A DNA stretch of 6,285 bases from Pseudomonadota bacterium. Its GTDB lineage: Bacteria; Desulfobacterota; DSM-4660; Desulfatiglandales; B25-G16. Positions 1 to 6,222 of the stretch are shown in pieces (the stretch's first letter is position 1; the number at the start of each line of letters is the position of its first letter). The position numbers were made by a program, and so were the translations under genes. The notes beneath the pieces were generated by a model. It was given only the letters and a program-made list of their open reading frames with translations, had not been told where the DNA came from and searched no databases. The stretch spans positions 1 to 6,285 of the forward strand of contig JADFWK010000085.1 of NCBI GenBank assembly GCA_015223015.1. The letters run 5' to 3'.

Positions 1-79
1 CTTCGCCAAGATTTCTTGGCAAAAAACGTTTTAATGACTGCTCAAAGGGATTTCCGTTTGGGCAACAGCGCATTAACAG
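1..79. other. Leader upstream of zapA with a small palindrome
   Basis: No start-to-stop gene is visible. Frame 1 stays open from the window edge to a stop near 108 (36 codons), overlapping the start of zapA, so this could be the tail of an upstream gene, but its translation resembles no family I recognise. Bases 5-20 form a perfect 6-bp hairpin, GCCAAG-ATTT-CTTGGC, followed by AAAAAACG rather than a T tract, so it is not a typical intrinsic terminator for the + strand. A TTGGCA box (16-21) resembles a -35 element, but no good -10 follows at 16-18 bp. I cannot assign a role. Confidence 0.3.
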
Positions 80-370
80 ATGAACTCCATGGCAGAAAAA
101 GTCAAAATTAGAATACAAAACAGGGAATTTGCTGTTAGAAGCAGCGATGATAGAGAACAGATATTAAAAGTGGCAGCATATGTCGACAAAAAACTGAAAG
201 AGATCAGCGATTCTGCAAAGGGGTTATCCGATGACAAGACAGCCACTTTAGCTGCTCTTGATATTGCAGGCGATTACTTTCAGCTCATAAAAGAAAAGGA
301 GGATCTATTAGCTGAAATAAATGACAGGTCTAAGAGGTTAATACAAAGCTTGAATTTAGTATTAAACTGA
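80..370 (+). CDS. zapA: Cell division protein ZapA
   Basis: ZapA is a small cytoplasmic protein that binds FtsZ filaments and bundles them in the Z-ring. The product is 96 aa, usual for the family. It has the N-terminal beta-rich head (KVKIRIQNREFAVRSSDD), then a helical region (EQILKVAAYVDKKLKEIS), the conserved core TATLAALDIAGDYFQL, and a charged C-terminal helix expected to form the coiled-coil dimer. Two in-frame ATGs compete: position 80 (MNSMAEK) and position 89 (MAEKVKI). Homologues usually begin close to the second, and neither has a clear Shine-Dalgarno sequence, so the true start may be 89. The 6S RNA begins only a few bases after the stop. The zapA-ssrS linkage is a known conserved arrangement in proteobacteria (ygfE-ssrS in E. 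coli), which supports both calls. Confidence 0.92.
   Translation: MNSMAEKVKIRIQNREFAVRSSDDREQILKVAAYVDKKLKEISDSAKGLSDDKTATLAALDIAGDYFQLIKEKEDLLAEINDRSKRLIQSLNLVLN
338..365 (+). promoter_or_regulatory. Candidate 6S RNA promoter inside the 3' end of zapA
   Basis: TTAATA (338-343) and TATTAA (360-365) each match 4 of 6 consensus positions of the -35 and -10 boxes and are separated by 16 bp. Transcription would start near 372-374, where the predicted 5' strand of the 6S closing stem begins. The boxes are weak individually; the call rests on their position. The alternative is that 6S RNA is only processed from a zapA read-through transcript. Confidence 0.3.
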
Positions 371-373
371 TTT

Positions 374-560
374 GTTCCCCTGCTATGCTCGTGATTGGCG
401 GGATGTTTTTGATCCAACAGCATTATGAAAGGGGGTTCTCTCTTGCCTTTGTGTGTCTTTTTGGTGAGTGAGCAAAAGAGACCTAATGGGGTAACGGAAC
501 ACCCACCTATGTAAGATTAGGTTCAAAAAGGGCTGCCGACACGGCATTAGAGCGGGGGAG
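374..560 (+). ncRNA. ssrS: 6S RNA
   Basis: 6S RNA mimics an open promoter, binds the housekeeping sigma-RNA polymerase holoenzyme and represses transcription in stationary phase. The ends pair as a closing stem: 5' TCCCCTGCT-ATGCTCGTG (from about 376) against 3' CACGGCATTAGAGCGGGGGA (540-559). Inside, ACCTAAT (481-487) pairs perfectly with ATTAGGT (516-522) to form the distal arm. That arm contains GGGGTAACGGAACACCC, which I recognise as typical of deltaproteobacterial 6S RNAs. Length (~187 nt) and position directly after zapA both fit. Exact ends are uncertain by a few bases. No intrinsic terminator follows, so the 3' end may be made by processing. The assignment rests on remembered family sequence and fold; no covariance model was run. 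Confidence 0.88.
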
Positions 561-858
561 CATTAAGAGTGGATTGATAGTCTAATGTTAAGGAGTGCAC
601 TGCTGCTTGACTTTATCATAAAACAGGTAAAAGTATCCCATGTATGCTGAAAACTGGGTGAGCGTAGACAACTATTCAGGAAAGAACACACATGCTGTGT
701 AACAGGATTGTACCGTGCAATGTTTTTGAAGTGAGCTTTTAGTGCGCTGTGTTAATGCCTTCTATTTAGCATCACCTACCTATCATTCCACTCAGCCTCA
801 AGCAACCCCTCTTTTTCCTTAAGCACAACCCTAAAACAGAGAAGGCGGTGATGAAACT
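561..858 (+). other. Spacer and leader between 6S RNA and rny
   Basis: No credible coding region is seen. TTGACT (607-612) is a good -35 box, but the best partner, AAGTAT (631-636, 18-bp spacer), matches the -10 consensus poorly. TTGAAG (726-731) with GTTAAT (751-756) is a second weak pair with a 19-bp spacer. A small hairpin, ACACA-TGC-TGTGT (688-700), has no T tract. Bases 781-840 are pyrimidine-rich. GAAGGCGGTG (841-850) just before the rny ATG is its likely ribosome binding site. Length and lack of genes suggest rny has its own promoter here with a leader of 100-230 nt, but this is inference. Confidence 0.4.
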
Positions 859-2421
859 ATGGCGGTAGCTCAGTTGGTTATTATTGCGTTGGCAGGCATG
901 ATAGCTGGAGTGGTGATTGGCATCATTGTCCGCAAAAAAATGGTAGAGAATAAGCTTGATTCAGCTGAAGCCTATTCGCGGAAGGTTGTCCTTGAAGCCA
1001 GCAAGCAGGCAGAAACAATTAGGAAAGAGGCCCAACTTCACGCTAAAGATAAACTGTATCAAATGAAACTCGACTTTGAGGAAGAGACAGGGTCAAGGCG
1101 AAAGGAGTTGCAGAACCAAGAAAGAAGATTGTTCCAAAAAGAGGAAACCTTAGATAAGAAGATGGAGCAGGTCGAGCAAAGGGAATCAGCAACTGCCAAA
1201 ACCGAGAGGATTTTAGCAAATCGGGAAAATGGTCTCAAGCACCAGGAGGAAGAACTCAACGGTCTCATTGGAGAGGAGAGGCGAAAACTGGAGAGAACTG
1301 CCGGAATTTCGGCGGCGGAGGCAAAAGATATGCTTGTTTCCTCTATGGAAGCAGAGGCACGCCATGAGGCCTCCAAGCTCATAAAGAAAATAGAGAGTGA
1401 GACAAGAGAGATCTCTAATAGAAAGGCCCAAGAGATTTTGGTCTTGGCCATGAAGAGGTATGCCGGTGACTATGTGGCTGAAGAGACTGTATCAGTAGTT
1501 AACCTACCAAACGATGAGATGAAGGGAAGGATTATTGGTAGAGAAGGCAGGAATATTAGGGCCATAGAAGCGGCCACTGGCATAGATCTTATTATTGATG
1601 ATACACCGGAGGCTGTCGTACTTTCTGGGTTCAATCCGGTGAGAAGAGAGGTAGCTAAGGTAGCGTTGGAAAGATTAATTGAAGACGGAAGGATTCATCC
1701 AGCTCGCATTGAGGAAGTCGTGGAAAGAGCGAGCAGAGAAATCGAAGCAAACATCAAAGAAGCGGGGGAACAGGCTACTTTTGATATTGGGCTTCATGGT
1801 ATCCATCCGGAGTTGATTAAATTGGTTGGTCGGTTAAGATATAGATCAAGTTATGCTCAGAATGTCCTTGAGCACTCTATTGAAGTTGGCTTTTTGTCTG
1901 GCATAATGGCAGCAGAACTCGGCGTAGATGAGAAACAGGCCAAAAGGATCGGGCTTCTCCACGATATCGGTAAAGCAGTAGATCATGAGGTGGAAGGGCC
2001 GCATGCAACCATAGGTGCAGATCTGGCCAGGAAATACGGCGAATCTGACGAGGTAGTACATGCCATAGCCGCTCATCATGAAGATATCCAGGCTACCTCT
2101 GTCATGGATGTGCTTATCCAGGCTGCTGACACCCTGTCTGGTGCGCGTCCGGGTGCTCGGAGAGAGATGTTTGAATCGTATGTGAAGCGGTTGGAAGACA
2201 TGGAAGCAATCGCCAAGTCTTTTAAAGGTGTCGGTAAGTCATATGCCATCCAGGCAGGCAGAGAACTGAGGATAATGGTAGAGAGCGATACGGTGGATGA
2301 GTTCGAGTCAACCATGATATGCAGGGAGATAGCAAAAAAGATAGAAAAAGACCTCGCATATCCCGGCCAGATAAAGGTAATAGTAATACGAGAAACCAGG
2401 GCCATTGAATATGCCAAGTAG
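859..2421 (+). CDS. rny: Ribonuclease Y (membrane-anchored endoribonuclease)
   Basis: RNase Y is a membrane-bound HD-family metal-dependent endoribonuclease that initiates mRNA decay. The 520-aa product has the complete family layout: an N-terminal transmembrane helix (residues about 4-24), a long charged coiled coil (about 30-200, rich in Glu, Lys and Arg), a KH RNA-binding domain (about 210-275) with GXXG loop G227-R-E-G230, and an HD domain with GLLHDIGK containing H368-D369. A second histidine cluster, AAHHED, lies near 404-409, and the conserved RNase Y C-terminal tail ends in [14 protein letters not shown]. Length and HD numbering match B. subtilis RNase Y as I remember it. The ATG at 859 is preceded by GAAGGCGGTG and gives a correctly placed anchor helix. 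Nothing is truncated. No gene follows for 543 bp, so it may be monocistronic, although no good terminator is visible. Confidence 0.97.
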   Translation: MAVAQLVIIALAGMIAGVVIGIIVRKKMVENKLDSAEAYSRKVVLEASKQAETIRKEAQLHAKDKLYQMKLDFEEETGSRRKELQNQERRLFQKEETLDKKMEQVEQRESATAKTERILANRENGLKHQEEELNGLIGEERRKLERTAGISAAEAKDMLVSSMEAEARHEASKLIKKIESETREISNRKAQEILVLAMKRYAGDYVAEETVSVVNLPNDEMKGRIIGREGRNIRAIEAATGIDLIIDDTPEAVVLSGFNPVRREVAKVALERLIEDGRIHPARIEEVVERASREIEANIKEAGEQATFDIGLHGIHPELIKLVGRLRYRSSYAQNVLEHSIEVGFLSGIMAAELGVDEKQAKRIGLLHDIGKAVDHEVEGPHATIGADLARKYGESDEVVHAIAAHHEDIQATSVMDVLIQAADTLSGARPGARREMFESYVKRLEDMEAIAKSFKGVGKSYAIQAGRELRIMVESDTVDEFESTMICREIAKKIEKDLAYPGQIKVIVIRETRAIEYAK

Positions 2422-2559
2422 CATGCCCAACCATCTGGAGTGCTTACCAGAGACTTAAGGTGACAGCACACGTGCCCCCGTATCTTCTTGGCTCACTTTA
2501 GGGGATAGATTCCTAACCTCGTAGCATCCTACCATTTTCATTGGCTAATGCTGACAGAA

Positions 2560-2596
2560 TCGCAAAAAGTGTTTTGTAAACGAGATTGAGCATTTT
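2560..2596 (+). repeat. 37-bp dispersed repeat, copy 1
   Basis: This block begins TCGCAAAAAGT and ends GATTGAGCATTTT. It matches 6165-6201 at 35 of 37 positions with no gaps, same orientation. CAAAA/TTTTG inside can form a small hairpin, and TCGCAA (2560-2565) also pairs with TTGCGA (2600-2605) just beyond the block in this copy only. It lies 41 bp upstream of element A, whereas the other copy lies about 140 bp downstream of element B, so it is probably a separate module. Confidence 0.85.
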
Positions 2597-2637
2597 TGGT
2601 TGCGAGTAACTGTTGTTTCGGTTTTCCCAGCAATAAT

Positions 2638-2956
2638 TAAATGTATCGGAATTTCTACAACTTATTGAAAATATTGAGGTTTAATAAGACTTGATATTTA
2701 TGCCTAGTACATGGTGTAATGAAATGATGGAATATTGGAATGTTGATTTTTAAGGAAAAATGCTCTTTTAATGGCTTCGCTGTCAAGAGGAATTTTTCAA
2801 TATCCCAATTTCCCATTTCCCAAAAACCCTTTATTCCATCACTCCAGTAATCCCTGGCCCAGACCTGGCTTTTGGGAGTCTGAGAATTCTCCGAAGCTGT
2901 CGCGCCAGGGCAGGCCAACATTCCAATTGCGAGCGAAGCGAACTAAGTTCGAGATC
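2638..2956 (+). repeat. Dispersed repeat element, long copy A
   Basis: The element shares three conserved stretches with 5802-6026 in the same order and orientation. Bases 2638-2659 match 5802-5823 at 20 of 22 positions. Bases 2723-2750 match 5879-5906 at 25 of 28, and weaker similarity continues to about 2799. Bases 2920-2950 match 5990-6020 at 29 of 31. The interior differs: about 116 bp here between the left and right arms against about 32 bp in copy B. A 12-bp perfect inverted repeat, ATTGGAATGTTG (2734-2745) and its complement (2916-2927), brackets the variable part, and a nested 10-bp pair, TGATGGAATA (2725-2734) with 2832-2841, lies inside. The right end carries the near-palindrome GAACTAAGTTC (2940-2950) and stops about 8 bp before ftsE. 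No transposase is encoded. It resembles a non-autonomous MITE-like or REP-like element; its mobility is inference. Confidence 0.8.
2691..2720 (+). promoter_or_regulatory. Candidate sigma70-type promoter for ftsEX-envC
   Basis: TTGATA (2691-2696) and TGTAAT (2715-2720) each match 5 of 6 consensus positions with an 18-bp spacer. TGG immediately before the -10 gives an extended -10 (TGn). A start near 2727 would leave a leader of about 238 nt, made almost entirely of repeat copy A, before the ftsE ATG. It is the best promoter-like match I noticed upstream of ftsE. It lies in the less conserved part of the repeat, and the aligned stretch of copy B has only a partial equivalent (TTGCGT and AATAAT). 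Confidence 0.4.
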
Positions 2957-2964
2957 TTTTTGCC

Positions 2965-3615
2965 ATGATCCGACTCTTCCATGTCTATAAAAGCTTTGGA
3001 TCAAAAAACCCCGCCCTCATAGATATAAGCCTGACAGTACCGAAGGGGGAGTTTGTTTTTGTGACAGGGCCAAGTGGTGCAGGGAAGACTACCCTGTTAA
3101 AGATAATTTTCTGTGCAGAGAAACCAACCAGCGGTCATGCATTAGTCGACGGAAGAAATCTTATGAGGATCAAAGACGGTGAACTTTCCTCCTTGCGTCG
3201 AAGAATCGGGGTAGTGTTTCAGGATTTCAAGCTGCTTCCACGGCGCACCGTGTTTGAAAATGTGGCCCTGAGCCTGGAAGTAATGGGCGTACCCCCCTCG
3301 ATGATACGCAAAAAGGTTCATCAGACGCTGAGATATCTGGGCCTGGCAGACAAGGAAGGATACTATCCACCCCAGCTTTCGGGTGGTGAGCAGCAAAGAA
3401 TAGCTATTGCACGGGCAATTGTCAATAATCCCTTGATTCTCTTGGCTGATGAGCCAACGGGCAACCTTGACTATGATTTAACCATGGAGACGATGGCGCT
3501 CTTAAAAGAGATACATACGAGGGGCACCACGGTAATCGTGGCAACTCATAGCCAGGAATTGCTGAAGGGGACGAGGAGACGAATAATTGCCCTCCATAAA
3601 GGCAGGATGGTGTAG
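2965..3615 (+). CDS. ftsE: Cell division ATP-binding protein FtsE
   Basis: FtsE is the cytoplasmic ATPase of the FtsEX divisome complex; its ATP cycle drives FtsX to switch on peptidoglycan hydrolases at the septum. All ABC ATPase motifs are intact in the 216-aa product: Walker [10 protein letters not shown] (35-43), Q-loop VFQD with Q86, signature LSGGEQQR (138-145), Walker B LILLADEP with catalytic E163, D-loop GNLD (166-169) and H-loop H195. [14 protein letters not shown] after the Q-loop is typical of FtsE rather than other small ABC ATPases. An in-frame stop at 2944 with no start codon in between leaves the ATG at 2965 as the only reasonable start. No clear Shine-Dalgarno sequence precedes it; repeat copy A ends about 8 bp upstream. 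The stop codon directly abuts the ftsX ATG. Confidence 0.96.
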   Translation: MIRLFHVYKSFGSKNPALIDISLTVPKGEFVFVTGPSGAGKTTLLKIIFCAEKPTSGHALVDGRNLMRIKDGELSSLRRRIGVVFQDFKLLPRRTVFENVALSLEVMGVPPSMIRKKVHQTLRYLGLADKEGYYPPQLSGGEQQRIAIARAIVNNPLILLADEPTGNLDYDLTMETMALLKEIHTRGTTVIVATHSQELLKGTRRRIIALHKGRMV

Positions 3616-4506
3616 ATGAAAATTACCTTCTTTCGCTATTTTGTCAGGCAGGCCATGAGAAACATGGTTGAAAACCGATTAGTCCATCTCATAGGTCTGG
3701 GCACCATGGTAATAGCATTCCTTATGTTTGATGCCTTTATCCTCATTTTCGTAAACCTCAATTCTTGGACACAGGAGCAGGGAAGATCGCTGACCATGTC
3801 TATCTATTTTAAGGGGGAGCCAGAAAGGGCCGTGATTGAAAGCATCAAAAAGGAGCTGCTCCAATATCCTGTAAGCACTACAGGTTTCATTTCCAAGGAT
3901 GATGCCCTGAAAAGCCTCAGGAAGCAGCTTGGAGAGAAGGCCGGACTGCTTGATGGGCTCGGGGAGAACCCTTTGCCTGCTTCCCTTGAGATTGTTCTTT
4001 CGAGAGATGTAAGTGGGGACTCTCTTCCTTATGAACTGAAAACAAGGTTGGAGAGAATCCGTGGTGTTGATGAGGTTCAATACAGTCAGGAGTGGGTAGA
4101 AAGATTTCAGGCTATAATGAGGGCAGTAAAGCTCATTGGTTTGGTTTTTGGGGGTTTGCTTTTTTTGGCGGCACTGTTTATCATCACCAATACCGTAAAA
4201 CTAACCATCTATTCCAGGAAGGATGAGATTGAAATACTCAAGCTGGTAGGCGCAACCAATCGCTTTGTAAAGATCCCCTTTCTGATTGAGGGATCAATCC
4301 AAGGCTTTCTTGGCGGTTCAGTCGCTCTCATCGTTCTCTTTTTGGTGTATGTAGCAATTATTACCAAGGTAGACCTCAGCATTGGATTTGCCTCCCTTGA
4401 TATCATCTTTCTTTCGCCGCAATTTATTCTTCTTCTGTTGCTGATGAGCAGCATAATTGGTTTTACTGGAAGCACGGTATCATTGGGTCGCTTTTTTAGA
4501 ATATGA
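3616..4506 (+). CDS. ftsX: Cell division protein FtsX (permease-like subunit)
   Basis: FtsX is the inner-membrane partner of FtsE. It transmits the ATPase state to a periplasmic hydrolase activator rather than transporting a substrate. The 296-aa product shows the expected four membrane segments (about 22-47, 172-194, 225-250 and 268-290) with a large periplasmic domain between the first two. That domain contains the family motif ENPLPASLEI (117-126). The cytoplasmic coupling segment RKDEIEILKLVGAT (201-214) after TM2 is a hallmark of FtsX. The start follows the ftsE stop with no gap (TAGATG), and the stop overlaps the next start as ATGA, so the three genes are very likely translationally coupled. 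Length is normal and nothing is disrupted. Confidence 0.95.
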   Translation: MKITFFRYFVRQAMRNMVENRLVHLIGLGTMVIAFLMFDAFILIFVNLNSWTQEQGRSLTMSIYFKGEPERAVIESIKKELLQYPVSTTGFISKDDALKSLRKQLGEKAGLLDGLGENPLPASLEIVLSRDVSGDSLPYELKTRLERIRGVDEVQYSQEWVERFQAIMRAVKLIGLVFGGLLFLAALFIITNTVKLTIYSRKDEIEILKLVGATNRFVKIPFLIEGSIQGFLGGSVALIVLFLVYVAIITKVDLSIGFASLDIIFLSPQFILLLLLMSSIIGFTGSTVSLGRFFRI

Positions 4507-5672
4507 GTCTAAGAATCAACGGTTTCCTGTCGTCGTTCTCTATTATATCTGCCGCTACTATGGCTTTCTTCTCTATAGGGTTTTCCGAAGCAGAAGAAAA
4601 ACCTTATGTCGACAGTGCCCGTTCTCAGGGTACACAGATAGAAGAGCATCTCTTAGAGCAACAGGAAGAATTGCTCAGCGTCGATACCAAGGAAAAAGAC
4701 ATCTTAGGACAGTTGGAGAGGCTCGAAAAAGATGTGACCCGAAAGAGAAGGGAAGCAAGGAAACTATCAAACAAGATAGAAAAGGTCTCAGTAGAGATCC
4801 TGGCTGGCCAAGGCAGAATTCGGCAACTAAACCAATCTTCTCTGGCTGTTCGGAGAACGTTAACGAAGCGTTTAGTTGCCTTCTATAAGTTTGGGAGACC
4901 AGGATATGTAAGGCTCCTCGCCAACTCCACATCTCTCCAAGAATTTCAGAAGGCCATAAAATACACCAAGGCCCTTATGAATCAGGATAAAGAGATACTT
5001 GATATGCTGGCCCGGCAGATGAGCCAAGTTGAGAACGAGGTACAGATACTCAAGAAGAATGTGGCTGCCCTTGAGGCATTAAAAAAGGCTAAGAACGAGA
5101 GCATGGCCCTGGTTGAAAAGTCTATTGAAAAAAAGGTTTTTTTGCTAATGAAGGTACACAGGGAAAAGGAGTTTTATGCAAAAGCAGTTGAGGAGCTCAG
5201 AGGGGCTACGCAGGCCCTTAACCATACCGTAATGTATCTGGAAAAGGAAGACAGACAAGAATCTCTACCCAGCGGGTTTGCTGAAATGAAAGGAAAGATT
5301 CCCTTGCCCTTACACGGAAAGATATTGAGGGGTGCCCAGCTCGTTAAATCAAATCCATTCATGCATAGAAAAGGAATATATATTACGGGTTGCGCACGGG
5401 AGGAGGTTAGATCTGTGTTTCCCGGTAGGGTAGATTTTTCTGGATGGTTTAAAGGATACGGACAGCTTATGATTATTAATCACGGGTCGCACTATTTTAC
5501 TGTGTTTGCCCATCTTGATGAGACAATCAAGCAAAAGGGAGAGATGGTTTCAGGCAGAGAAGCAGTGGGTCTGGTGGGAAATCCTGGTTGGGATGCCGGG
5601 CCGGGGGTTTATTTTGAGATAAGAAAAGGAAGAGAACAGCTTGACCCCAGAGCATGGCTTAAAATAGAATAG
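4503..5672 (+). CDS. envC: EnvC-like murein hydrolase activator (degenerate LytM/M23)
   Basis: This is probably the periplasmic effector of FtsEX that activates cell-wall amidases during septum splitting. The 389-aa product has a signal peptide (hydrophobic 8-27, likely cleavage after SEA at 28-30), long coiled-coil segments (about 41-115 and 150-250) separated by the EnvC-typical KRLVAFYKFGRPGYVRLL (122-139), and a C-terminal LytM/peptidase M23 fold (about 265-387). Zinc-binding positions are lost: the usual HxGxD site reads RKGIY (289-293), and the usual HxH before FEI is G368-V-Y370. A histidine in FAHL (H337) remains. Loss of these ligands is also known in E. coli EnvC, which activates amidases rather than cutting peptidoglycan. 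The start overlaps the ftsX stop by 4 bp (ATGA). The symbol is assigned by architecture and position; orthology to E. coli EnvC was not tested. Confidence 0.85.
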   Translation: MSLRINGFLSSFSIISAATMAFFSIGFSEAEEKPYVDSARSQGTQIEEHLLEQQEELLSVDTKEKDILGQLERLEKDVTRKRREARKLSNKIEKVSVEILAGQGRIRQLNQSSLAVRRTLTKRLVAFYKFGRPGYVRLLANSTSLQEFQKAIKYTKALMNQDKEILDMLARQMSQVENEVQILKKNVAALEALKKAKNESMALVEKSIEKKVFLLMKVHREKEFYAKAVEELRGATQALNHTVMYLEKEDRQESLPSGFAEMKGKIPLPLHGKILRGAQLVKSNPFMHRKGIYITGCAREEVRSVFPGRVDFSGWFKGYGQLMIINHGSHYFTVFAHLDETIKQKGEMVSGREAVGLVGNPGWDAGPGVYFEIRKGREQLDPRAWLKIE

Positions 5673-5801
5673 AGCTAATGTGAGGCTTTGCCCTACTACC
5701 TTGTCTGAGCTCGCCTGGGGCACAAGCGGGCAGGCATAAATCTGTCGCCATTAAAAACTTATGATTTTCCGCCTTGAACCGATAGAAAGCATGAGCCATA
5801 A

Positions 5802-6026
5802 TAAACGTCTCGGAATTTCTACAGCATATTAAAATTAAAGGAGTTTTTTGAGGCTGTTGCGTATTGCCTCGCACCTGGAATAATGGAATACTGGAATGAT
5901 GATTTTACATGGAAGTTTCTCATTTTATTAACTTCCTTGTCAATAGGGTTTTGCTAATAAACCACTGGCGTAGTTTCCCAGAACCCAATATTCCAATTGT
6001 GAGCGAAGGGAACTAAGTTCTGCATC
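5802..6026 (+). repeat. Dispersed repeat element, short copy B
   Basis: This is a shorter relative of the element upstream of ftsE, same orientation. Conserved stretches are 5802-5823 (20 of 22), 5879-5906 (25 of 28, with weaker similarity to about 5955) and 5990-6020 (29 of 31, including GAACTAAGTTC at 6010-6020 with GAGCGAAG before it). The variable middle is only about 32 bp. TGGAATA (5884-5890) pairs with TATTCCA (5989-5995), so terminal pairing is kept but less perfect than in copy A. A hairpin GAGGC/GCCTC (5850-5870) lies in the left part. No coding capacity is seen. Confidence 0.8.
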
Positions 6027-6077
6027 GAAAGTGTAACATGTGAGTGATGTTCAAGAGCTGTGGCAACATTTTTGGTA

Positions 6078-6135
6078 GCCGCCAAATAGCGAGGTAGGCG
6101 GGCGGGCAATATCCATCGGCTGAGCATGAGGCGGC
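6078..6135. repeat. GC-rich inverted pair
   Basis: GCCGCC (6078-6083) is complementary to GGCGGC (6130-6135), with TGG (6074-6076) and CCA just outside also able to pair. They enclose 46 bp that includes GGCGGGCGGGC. The stretch is clearly more GC-rich than its surroundings. It could form a structured hairpin in DNA or RNA; no function is evident. Confidence 0.4.
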
Positions 6136-6164
6136 CAGTCTTTGAGGGTCTAAGATAGACAAAC

Positions 6165-6201
6165 TCGCAAAAAGTCTTTTGTGAACGAGATTGAGCATTT
6201 T
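6165..6201 (+). repeat. 37-bp dispersed repeat, copy 2
   Basis: It matches 2560-2596 at 35 of 37 positions, same orientation; the differences are at 6176 (C against G) and 6183 (G against A). CAAAA/TTTTG can form a short hairpin. Here it sits downstream of repeat copy B and 21 bp before a long inverted repeat, while copy 1 sits upstream of element A. Confidence 0.85.
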
Positions 6202-6222
6202 GGGAGAAAAGGGCTTGAGATG

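Larger units (their letters stand above)
2422..2964. other. Repeat-bearing intergenic region between rny and ftsE
   Basis: No credible gene is present in 543 bp. Bases 2422-2559 hold nothing I recognise apart from a weak hairpin, TCTGG/CCAGA (2434-2451), with no T tract. Bases 2560-2596 are a 37-bp repeat shared with the end of the window. Bases 2638-2956 are repeat copy A, with a promoter-like sequence at its centre-left. Short open frames inside copy A translate to low-complexity Phe/Pro/Asn/Ser-rich peptides and look spurious. Confidence 0.7.

Noticed and set aside
5..20. Perfect palindrome upstream of zapA as a terminator of an upstream gene.
   Set aside because: Stem of only 6 bp, followed by an A-rich rather than T-rich run on the + strand, and no T tract in the other direction within the window.
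861..880. A stretch that reads exactly like a tRNA 5' end and D-arm (GGCGGTAGCTCAGTTGGTTA).
   Set aside because: It encodes residues 2-7 of RNase Y (AVAQLV) in frame. No anticodon arm or T-arm with a GGTTCGA-type loop follows, and the acceptor stem has no partner about 70 nt downstream. It is a coincidental match, though automated tRNA or contamination screens might flag it.
1059..1451. Open frame of 130 codons on the - strand inside rny.
   Set aside because: It lies antisense to the Glu/Lys/Arg-rich coiled coil and translates to a Ser/Leu/Phe-rich sequence, the usual shadow of such a region. No family resemblance.
2434..2451. Hairpin TCTGG/CCAGA after rny as an intrinsic terminator.
   Set aside because: Five-base stem with an 8-nt loop and no T tract after it.
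2771..2968. Open frame of 65 codons just before ftsE.
   Set aside because: It lies almost wholly in repeat copy A, including the part absent from copy B, and its translation (NFPFPKNPLFHHSSNPW) is the product of the CCCATTTCCC-like sequence rather than a conserved protein.
4457..4888. Open frame of 143 codons on the + strand overlapping the ftsX-envC junction.
   Set aside because: It is out of frame with two well-supported genes and has an Arg/Cys-rich, non-protein-like composition; an ordinary shadow frame.
5659..5874. Open frame of 71 codons on the - strand after the envC-like gene.
   Set aside because: No recognisable family or ribosome binding site, and part of it lies in repeat copy B. 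It looks like chance coding in non-coding DNA.
2560..6201. CRISPR-like interpretation of the repeats.
   Set aside because: Only two copies of the 37-bp block, 3.6 kb apart, with no regular spacers and no cas genes.
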